A stretch of DNA of 11,804 bases, from assembly GCA_013153375.1 (NCBI GenBank), contig JAADEN010000095.1, positions 1 through 11,804 of the forward strand. Direction: 5' to 3'. Position numbers and translations under genes: made by a program. Positions 1-5,438 of the stretch are shown in pieces; position 1 is the first letter of the stretch, and each line of letters opens with the position of its first letter. The notes below the pieces were generated by a model, which saw nothing but the letters and a program-made list of their open reading frames with translations, had not been told where the DNA came from and ran no database searches. Source of the DNA: Chloroflexota bacterium (GTDB taxonomy: Bacteria; Chloroflexota; Anaerolineae; Anaerolineales; DRMV01).

Positions 1-102
1 GTCCAGGTCGCGCAGCGCGGCCTGCAGCCGCGGCTCCAGCCGGGCGGCCTGCCCGTTGTTCGCGGTGGGGTTGAGGATGAACAGCGTGGGCGTCGTCGTC
101 AT
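1..102 (-). CDS. Diacylglycerol kinase / YegS-like lipid kinase, N-terminal fragment (partial)
   Basis: The first 34 codons of a gene that continues past the left window edge. The visible protein begins MTTTPTLFILNPTANNGQ. It contains the hydrophobic strand followed by Asn-Pro-x-Ala-Asn-x-Gly that opens the diacylglycerol kinase catalytic domain, a fold also used by sphingosine, YegS and bacterial DgkB lipid kinases, where this loop contacts the nucleotide. Family members phosphorylate a lipid hydroxyl with ATP at the inner face of the membrane. The start lies 19 bases after the stop of the small membrane protein at 122-349, so it is probably the distal gene of the same transcript. No strong ribosome binding site is visible, which fits translational coupling. 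The GGDGT motif and C-terminal domain lie outside the window, so the exact substrate cannot be inferred. Confidence 0.72.
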   Translation of the reverse strand, partial: MTTTPTLFILNPTANNGQAARLEPRLQAALRDLD

Positions 103-121
103 GATGTGCGTCCGTGGCGTA

Positions 122-349
122 TCAAAGATAGATGCCGCGATCGGAGTCGCTATCGGAAGTGGGCCAATAACTCACCGCGACGAAGCCGATCATGGGGCCC
201 AACATGATGCTGGCGAAGGCCAGAAACAGCAAGCCCAGCGAGGGAGGCAGCACTTTGATGATGGTCAGGAAGGGCACGCCCGTGCCGAAAAGCAGCAATC
301 CCACAGCCAGGGCCATCAGCCAACGCGGCGACCAGGCAAACGGCCACAT
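122..349 (-). CDS. Small two-helix membrane protein (paralogue of the 365-574 product)
   Basis: A 75-residue protein I do not recognise by name. A short N-terminal segment with Trp and Arg (WSPR) leads into a hydrophobic helix at about residues 11-31 and a second at about 39-60. It ends in a polar Ser/Asp-rich tail (residues 64-70). This predicts a hairpin in the membrane with both ends on the same side, probably cytoplasmic given the N-terminal arginine. The start is supported by AGGAG at about 356-360, seven or so bases ahead of ATG. It begins 15 bases after the stop of the preceding small gene. Aligned from residue 1 without gaps, 21 of the first 60 positions are identical to that neighbour by my hand count, so the pair looks like a tandem duplication. 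The function is unknown. Confidence 0.72.
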   Translation of the reverse strand: MWPFAWSPRWLMALAVGLLLFGTGVPFLTIIKVLPPSLGLLFLAFASIMLGPMIGFVAVSYWPTSDSDSDRGIYL

Positions 350-364
350 GGCGGACTCCTGGGG

Positions 365-574
365 TCAACGGTCGCGCGGCAGGCGCAAGTAGTGCAGCAC
401 GCCCAGATACCCCAGGAACGCGCCGGAAACGATGGCGCCGTAACTCACGAGGGCCAGTGGATAGGTGGTATCCAAGGCCTGAATGAACATCAGGAACGCC
501 AGCGCCGAGCCGAAGAGGAGCAACAAGGCGGCCAGCCAAAGCAACCGCCGGGGAGGCCAACGACTGGTGAGCAT
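365..574 (-). CDS. Small two-helix membrane protein (paralogue of the 122-349 product)
   Basis: A 69-residue unrecognised protein with a basic N-terminus (WPPRR) and hydrophobic helices at about residues 11-31 and 38-58. The C-terminus is short and basic (LRLPRDR), so the positive-inside rule places both ends in the cytoplasm. An AGGA ribosome binding site lies about eight bases before ATG. The gene follows the ATPase gene by 53 bases, and a perfect GC hairpin sits in between (597-620). Unlike its downstream paralogue it lacks the acidic Ser/Asp tail. It could be a small accessory subunit or simply a conserved hypothetical membrane protein; nothing in the sequence ties it functionally to the transporter beyond position. 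Confidence 0.72.
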   Translation of the reverse strand: MLTSRWPPRRLLWLAALLLLFGSALAFLMFIQALDTTYPLALVSYGAIVSGAFLGYLGVLHYLRLPRDR

Positions 575-596
575 GGCGTATCCTGTATGGGTCAGG

Positions 597-620
597 GCGG
601 GCCGCCGAGGGGCGGCCCGC
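597..620 (-). terminator. Perfect 10-bp GC hairpin after the last ABC transporter gene
   Basis: The arms 597-606 and 611-620 are exact reverse complements with a four-base loop. The hairpin starts seven bases after the stop codon of the ATPase gene (628-630). No T-run follows on the transcribed strand, so it is not a canonical intrinsic terminator. It may be a weak or partial terminator, or a 3' end stabiliser for the transporter mRNA. The structure is seen directly; its role is inferred. Confidence 0.45.
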
Positions 621-627
621 GTTCCGG

Positions 628-1704
628 TTAGTCGAACTGCAAGTCGGCTTCCAGGGCCTGCCGCCGATCCGCGAAGCGCTCGTCGTACAACCAGCAGGCC
701 GTGAAGTGGTCGGGGCGAGCCTCGAACTCAGGCGGCACCTCGGTGTCGCACACGCCCTCGATGCGATATTTGCAGCGCGGGTGGAAGCGGCACCCCGGCG
801 GCGGCGAAACCAGCGAGGGCGGCTCGCCGGGCGGCACCTCCCGCAATTTGCGCGCGTTGGACGCGTCCGGATCCGAGATCGCGTTGAGCAGGGCCAGGGT
901 GTACGGATGCTGAGGGTGCCAGAGCAATTCGTCCGTGGGCGCCTTCTCGATGAGTTTGCCCGCGTACATCACGAAGATGCGCTCCGAGAAGTACCGCACT
1001 GTGGACAGGTCGTGGGTGATGTAGATCACCGCCAGGTTGTGCTCTTCTTGAATCTGGCGCAGCAGTTTGAGAATCTCCACTCGCACCGACGCGTCGAGCA
1101 TGGAGACGGGTTCGTCCGCGACCATCAAGCGCGGATTGCGGATCATGGCTCGGGCGATGACCACCCGCTGTTGCTGCCCACCGCTGAGCATGTGGGGGAA
1201 TTTGTTGAGGAAATCTTCGGGCGGGCTGAGTTTGACCTCTTCCATGACCTCGCGAATGCGGGCCAGGCGCTCCTCGCGGTTCTTCATACCGATGAGGATG
1301 AGCGGCTCCTCGAGGATACGGCGCACGCTCATGAAGGGCGGCAGCGCGCCGAAGGGATCTTGCTGCACATACCCGACTTGGGAACGATACCAGCGCAGCC
1401 CCGCCCGACCGCCGGCGAAAATGTCTTGGCCCTGATAAAGGATCTGGCCGTCGTGGGGCCGCACCAGGCCCAAAATGGCCTTCATCAGGCTGGATTTGCC
1501 GCACCCGCTCTCGCCAACAATGGCGATGGCCTCGCCCTCATGCAGGTCGAAGGACACATTGTCCACGGCTTTGACATAACCGGCCAGGCCGAAGCCCCAT
1601 TTACGCAACTCGTACCATACTTTGAGATTGCGCACCGAGAGCAGCACATTCTTCTCCGAAGCCATGGGCGCGGACGAAGGGGCAGTTTGCGTCATCGTGG
1701 TCAT
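628..1704 (-). CDS. Oligopeptide/dipeptide-type ABC transporter ATP-binding protein, DppF/OppF-like
   Basis: A 358-residue ATPase subunit that powers import together with the D subunit at the inner membrane face. Walker A is GESGCGKS at residues 64-71, the Q-loop lies around 114-115, and the signature LSGGQQQR is at 173-180. Walker B LMVADEP (193-199) has catalytic Glu198, and the switch His is His231. The D-loop reads SMLD instead of the commoner SALD. After the nucleotide domain comes the oligo_HPY extension typical of Opp/Dpp ATPases (PPGEPPSLVSPPPGCRFHPRC region). It carries four cysteines, C305, C311, C319 and C337, spaced like those reported to bind a [4Fe-4S] cluster in some Dpp/Opp ATPases. 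A GGGAGG ribosome binding site at about 1712-1717 lies seven bases before this ATG and supports it over the internal Met4 and Met14. It follows the D gene by 27 bases. The substrate cannot be read from the ATPase. Confidence 0.93.
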   Translation of the reverse strand: MTTMTQTAPSSAPMASEKNVLLSVRNLKVWYELRKWGFGLAGYVKAVDNVSFDLHEGEAIAIVGESGCGKSSLMKAILGLVRPHDGQILYQGQDIFAGGRAGLRWYRSQVGYVQQDPFGALPPFMSVRRILEEPLILIGMKNREERLARIREVMEEVKLSPPEDFLNKFPHMLSGGQQQRVVIARAMIRNPRLMVADEPVSMLDASVRVEILKLLRQIQEEHNLAVIYITHDLSTVRYFSERIFVMYAGKLIEKAPTDELLWHPQHPYTLALLNAISDPDASNARKLREVPPGEPPSLVSPPPGCRFHPRCKYRIEGVCDTEVPPEFEARPDHFTACWLYDERFADRRQALEADLQFD

Positions 1705-1731
1705 GCGGAAGCCTCCCTACACAGGCGGGGT

Positions 1732-2760
1732 TCAGTCGCCCGTAGCGACCGCGGGCTGGGTGCCATACACACCCTGCGCTTCTTTCTCGAACAGCCAGCA
1801 TTTGACCTTGCGGTCACCCACCAAGAACAGGGGGGGATCTTCGTCGCACTTCTCGAACCGGAAAGGACAACGGTCCGCGAACCGGCACCCCGACGGCGGG
1901 TTGAGCAGGCTGGGCGGCTGGCCGGGGATGAACTCCAATTCTTCGTCGCCGCGCAGTTTGGGCACCGCGGCCATGAGCATCTTGGCATACGGATGCAGAG
2001 GTTCGGAGAAGAAGGACTCCGCGTCGGAGTTCTCCACCATCTGGCCCGCGTACATCACGGCCACATCATCGGCCAACTCGCTGGAGGTCGCCACATCGTG
2101 GGTAATGAGCATGTAACTGGTGCCCGTCTCCCACTTGATCTTCTTGAGCACATTCATGATGTTGGCCTGGGTGAGCACATCCAGCGCGGAGGTGGGCTCG
2201 TCCAGGATGATGAGCCGAGGGCGCGTGATGAGGGCCATGGCGATGGCCACCCGCTGCCGCATCCCGCCGCTGAGTTCGAAGGGATAGCGGTGCAGGAAGG
2301 ACTCGGGAACGCCCACATAGCCGAACATTTCGCGGGCCCGTTCAAAGGCTTCCTCTTTGGTCACCTGGCGGTCGTGGATCAACAGCGGTTCGGCCACCTG
2401 ATCGCTCACCCGCAGCACGGGATTGAGCGCGTTCATGGCGGCCTGCGGCACCAGCGACATCTTGGCCCACCGAATGCGCAGGCGGAACTCCTCGTCGTCC
2501 AGTTCCATGATGTCCTCACCGTCCAGGTACACCCGGCCGGTGTAAGTGTCCACATTGCGGGGCAACAGGCGCAGCACGGCCTTGGCAAAGGAAGTTTTGC
2601 CGCAACCCGACTCGCCAATGACCACCACCGCTCGGCCTTCGTCCAATTCGAAGTCCACATGATCCACGGCCTGGACCACGCCTTTGGTCGTGCGGAAGTA
2701 CAGCACCAGGTCTTCAGTCTTGAGCACGGGTTGCGCCGAGGTAGACGATTGAGCGCTCAT
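1732..2760 (-). CDS. Oligopeptide/dipeptide-type ABC transporter ATP-binding protein, DppD/OppD-like
   Basis: A 342-residue ATPase subunit, the partner of the F subunit in the heterodimeric motor. Walker A is GESGCGKT at residues 49-56, with Q-loop Gln105 in SLVPQ, signature LSGGMRQ at 163-169, Walker B LIILDEP at 183-189 with Glu188, D-loop SALD and switch His221. The C-terminal oligo_HPY region (from about 279) carries C292, C298, C305 and C321, again a possible iron-sulfur site. I chose ATG at 2758-2760 (MSAQSS). The open frame extends to 2853, but that extension would overlap the end of the permease gene and encodes Cys/Pro-rich sequence unlike the family. The ribosome binding site is modest (GGAG about 11 bases upstream), and an in-frame GTG at 2770-2772 is a weaker alternative start. 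The gap to the permease stop is 34 bases. Confidence 0.93.
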   Translation of the reverse strand: MSAQSSTSAQPVLKTEDLVLYFRTTKGVVQAVDHVDFELDEGRAVVVIGESGCGKTSFAKAVLRLLPRNVDTYTGRVYLDGEDIMELDDEEFRLRIRWAKMSLVPQAAMNALNPVLRVSDQVAEPLLIHDRQVTKEEAFERAREMFGYVGVPESFLHRYPFELSGGMRQRVAIAMALITRPRLIILDEPTSALDVLTQANIMNVLKKIKWETGTSYMLITHDVATSSELADDVAVMYAGQMVENSDAESFFSEPLHPYAKMLMAAVPKLRGDEELEFIPGQPPSLLNPPSGCRFADRCPFRFEKCDEDPPLFLVGDRKVKCWLFEKEAQGVYGTQPAVATGD

Positions 2761-2794
2761 AGGTCCACTCACTCCATGGGGGATGGTGGTCGGT

Positions 2795-4147
2795 TCACAG
2801 TTCCCGCAACCGGGGGTTGAACACCCGATCCAGGGAGAAGCCCAGCATGGCAAAACCGATGCCGGTGATCATCAGCAGGGCCGAGGGCTCCAACACCCAG
2901 TAGAACAGACCCTGATAGAGCGCGCCGTTGTCGCGCGCGTCGTTGATGATCTTGCCCCAGGTCGGCAGTACGGGGTCGCCCAAGCCCAACACGGCCAGGG
3001 AGGCCTCGAGAAAGACGAAGGAGGGAATCAAGGTCACCAACGCGGGAATGATGGTGGGGATGATGCGGGGCACCATGTAGAAGAAGATGATGCGCCAATC
3101 GCTGGCACCGTAAGCCCGGGCGGCTTCGATGTAGGGCTGCGATTTGACCTGGAGGAAAATGGCCCGATTGGTCTTGATGCCCGCGCCGAAGATACTCAGA
3201 GCGATGATCACGCCCAGCATGGCCCACAGGCTGCGGGTGTAGAACACGCCGATCATGATGAGGATGGGCAGCACGGGCAACACCAGGTTGACCTCGGTGA
3301 TGCGCTGAATCAGGGCATCCACCCAGCCGCCGTACCACACGCCAATGGCGGAGATGAGCATGGTCAGCACCGTGGTGCCCAGCGCGGCCAGCAAACCGAA
3401 GGCCAGGGCCACGGGCGTGCCCCACAACAGCGCGATGCCCAAATCTCGGCGCAGGTGGTCGGTGCCCGCCCAGCCGTAGACCGTGCCATAGACCACGAGT
3501 TTGCTCTGCAGCGTCGAATCAGGCTCGAAGAGGGTGCCTTCCAGGCGCACCTGATAAGTGCCCTTCATAGGCACCGGATCTTCGGCCTGCGGGTCTTCGG
3601 CAAACAGGCCCACCAAGGGCGAAGCATTGGCGGGTAACTTCAATTTGCGGCCCAACTTCTCGTCCTGAGAAGCGCGATATACCCGCTTGCCGCCCTCCAC
3701 CGCCATGTCGGCCAAGCGAATCTCGGTGCCGTCCGGCTTGACCCAGACGATGGACACATACGGCGCCTTCTCGGTGAAAGTCCCCAGCAAGGTCACCGCG
3801 ACCTCTTGGGGGAATTCATCATATTGGAAGTCGAAAGTGTATGTCGTGTCGTCCACCCACAGGTCGTCGCTGATCTGGGCGTAGTTGCTTTCGACCCCCT
3901 CGTCTTGCGAAGTCAGTTTGATGGTGAGGGGGCGTTTCTTGCTGGTGAAGTGATTGAACCAGGCCGGCGCGGCCAACTTGGGCACATCGCCCCAAATCTC
4001 CTCGCCGCCCCGCCACAGACGAATCGCTTCGCTGTAAGGGATGGTGATCACCGTGTAAATCGAGACGACCACCAAGAAGAGGATGACCAACAGGCCGGCC
4101 AGAGCCGAGGGATAGCGAAGTAGTTCCTTGAGAGCACCCCGCAACAT
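2795..4147 (-). CDS. ABC transporter permease, DppC/OppC-like, with a large extracytoplasmic insertion
   Basis: A 450-residue membrane subunit, far longer than the roughly 300 residues usual for DppC. TM1 spans about residues 14-36. About 190 residues of hydrophilic, beta-prone sequence (about 37-225) follow before the conserved GTDHLRRDLGIALLWG stretch (228-243), which matches the GTDxxGRD region that normally comes shortly after TM1. The remaining helices lie at about 245-272, 285-303, 305-325, 363-388 and 420-438. The EAA coupling motif (EAARAYGASDW, 341-351) contacts the ATPases, and the conserved LEASLAVLGLG stretch follows at 380-390. A strong AAGGAGG (4158-4164) lies ten bases before ATG. 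The insertion has no stop, frameshift or change in base usage, so it is a real domain and not a fusion artefact. Its fold is not recognised. It sits on the side facing the binding protein and may help docking. Confidence 0.92.
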   Translation of the reverse strand: MLRGALKELLRYPSALAGLLVILFLVVVSIYTVITIPYSEAIRLWRGGEEIWGDVPKLAAPAWFNHFTSKKRPLTIKLTSQDEGVESNYAQISDDLWVDDTTYTFDFQYDEFPQEVAVTLLGTFTEKAPYVSIVWVKPDGTEIRLADMAVEGGKRVYRASQDEKLGRKLKLPANASPLVGLFAEDPQAEDPVPMKGTYQVRLEGTLFEPDSTLQSKLVVYGTVYGWAGTDHLRRDLGIALLWGTPVALAFGLLAALGTTVLTMLISAIGVWYGGWVDALIQRITEVNLVLPVLPILIMIGVFYTRSLWAMLGVIIALSIFGAGIKTNRAIFLQVKSQPYIEAARAYGASDWRIIFFYMVPRIIPTIIPALVTLIPSFVFLEASLAVLGLGDPVLPTWGKIINDARDNGALYQGLFYWVLEPSALLMITGIGFAMLGFSLDRVFNPRLREL

Positions 4148-4182
4148 CGTTCACTTTCCTCCTTAGAGCGGTTTCCCGGTCG

Positions 4183-5316
4183 TCAGGCCCGCTGTCCGCC
4201 GCCCACGCTTACCCGCGGATCGACGATGGCGTAGATGATGTCCAGCAGGAAGACGGTGAGGGCCAGCAGATAGGCGAAGATCACCGTAGCGCCCACGATG
4301 ACGGGGGTATCGAACAGTTGCACCGCCTGGAAGAGCACCCGTCCCAAACCGGGCCAGTTGAAAATGGTTTCGAAGATCGGCGCCCCCATCCACACGCCGA
4401 TGACGCCCAAGGCGAAACTGGTGATGATGGTAGGCAGGGTGGGGCGCAGGATGTAGCGACGCTCAATGGCCCGCGGATGCACACCCTTGGCCTTGGCCAT
4501 TTCCACATAATCTTCGCTGGAAAAGATGAGGAAAAAGGTGCGCCAACTGTACACGCTGATGAAAATGGAAGACAGCGTCATCGCCATCATCGGCAAAATC
4601 ATGTGATACGCCACATCCAACGCGTAGCGAATCGGGTTTTCCGGCGGCGGTACCGAGACCATGCCGCCAAAGGGCAAAATCTTCAGCCAGGCCGCGAAGA
4701 CGATGATCAGGAAGATGCCGTAGAACCAGCCCGGCGCCGACGACAGCGGGGACAGGGCCACAAAAAGACGATCCAGCCAACTGCCGTAGTGCCGTGATAG
4801 ATACAAGGCGATGTACAGCGTCAGCGCGAAAAGCACGATCTGGGAGGTGCCGAACAGCACCAGCGTCGCGGGCAGGCGTTCCAAGAGGATCAAGCGCACC
4901 TGCCGTGAGCCCGAGTCGCTGGTCATGTTCTCGGAACGGCCCAGGTCCAGGGTGAGCGCGTGCTTGAGGTAATTGAAACTGCGCACCAGGAACGGCTTAT
5001 CGAGGCCCAGGCGCTTCTCCTCCACCGCGACCTCGGCATCGATGCGTTTCTGCCGCTCTTCGGGGGGTAAGGCCCGAAACGCGGGATCGTTCTGCAGCCG
5101 AATGGCGATTTGCTCGCGAATCTGCGAGCGGCGGATTTCATCCACATAACCGCCCATGTTGGCGATGAGGATGGTGAGGTAGACGCCGATGACCACGGTA
5201 ATGAACAAGGTCACCAGGCGCACGACCGTGTAGCGCAACAGCCGTTCCCAGGTGCTTTGAGGCCGGGCCCGTTTTTGAGTCTGCACGGTCGAAGAGGAGG
5301 ATTCATGCTCTGCCAT
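4183..5316 (-). CDS. ABC transporter permease, DppB/OppB-like
   Basis: A 377-residue membrane subunit that pairs with the C-type permease to form the pore. A polar N-terminus precedes TM1 (about residues 29-53). Then comes a long charged loop (about 56-103, rich in Arg, Glu, Gln and Ile) and the conserved RLGLDKP (102-108). The core carries helices at about 150-175, 190-214, 236-257, 296-318 and 339-364. The EAA motif (YVEMAKAKGVHPR, 270-282), ETIFNWPGLG (316-325) and the terminal IVDPRV (364-369) are family hallmarks. I chose ATG at 5314-5316 (MAEHE). The frame stays open to 5385, but the extension would run back into the hairpin at 5369-5403, and AGAAGG at 5324-5329 fits the shorter start. 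The gap to the C-type permease is 35 bases. The charged loop is longer than in textbook DppB. Confidence 0.92.
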   Translation of the reverse strand: MAEHESSSSTVQTQKRARPQSTWERLLRYTVVRLVTLFITVVIGVYLTILIANMGGYVDEIRRSQIREQIAIRLQNDPAFRALPPEERQKRIDAEVAVEEKRLGLDKPFLVRSFNYLKHALTLDLGRSENMTSDSGSRQVRLILLERLPATLVLFGTSQIVLFALTLYIALYLSRHYGSWLDRLFVALSPLSSAPGWFYGIFLIIVFAAWLKILPFGGMVSVPPPENPIRYALDVAYHMILPMMAMTLSSIFISVYSWRTFFLIFSSEDYVEMAKAKGVHPRAIERRYILRPTLPTIITSFALGVIGVWMGAPIFETIFNWPGLGRVLFQAVQLFDTPVIVGATVIFAYLLALTVFLLDIIYAIVDPRVSVGGGQRA

Positions 5317-5323
5317 TTCACCA

Positions 5324-5329
5324 CCTTCT
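5324..5329 (-). promoter_or_regulatory. Ribosome binding site of the B-type permease
   Basis: AGAAGG on the minus strand, seven bases ahead of ATG at 5314-5316. It decides the start in favour of MAEHE instead of the open extension to 5385, which has no comparable signal in front of it. Confidence 0.6.
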
Positions 5330-5368
5330 AAGTGGATTTTTGCGGTGCCGGTCAGGGATTGCGTGAAA

Positions 5369-5403
5369 GCAGGGGGCGGGCGCACACGCGTCCCGCCCCC
5401 TGC
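5369..5403 (-). terminator. GC-rich hairpin between binding-protein and permease genes (attenuator or partial terminator)
   Basis: The arms 5369-5380 and 5392-5403 are perfect 12-base reverse complements around an 11-base loop. The hairpin begins 35 bases after the binding-protein stop codon. On the transcribed strand the stem is followed by only TTT before CACGC, so termination is probably partial. The same layout is well known in solute-importer operons, where a stem-loop after the binding-protein gene lets it be made in excess over the membrane subunits by partial termination or by protecting the upstream mRNA. The hairpin is seen directly; the regulatory role is inferred. Confidence 0.6.
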
Positions 5404-5438
5404 CTTAGTTCACATCCCTACATGCGCGAACCCACGCC

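Noticed and set aside
706..2820. 704-codon open frame on the plus strand, antisense to both ATPase genes
   Set aside because: The sense strand encodes two complete, motif-perfect ABC ATPases. The antisense frame gives His/Arg/Gly-rich sequence without recognisable motifs, as expected from GC-rich codon bias.
2761..2853. N-terminal extension of the D-type ATPase frame
   Set aside because: It overlaps the coding end of the C-type permease and encodes sequence unlike any ABC ATPase N-terminus.
5317..5385. N-terminal extension of the B-type permease frame
   Set aside because: It runs into the hairpin at 5369-5403, and a suitable ribosome binding site precedes the shorter start.
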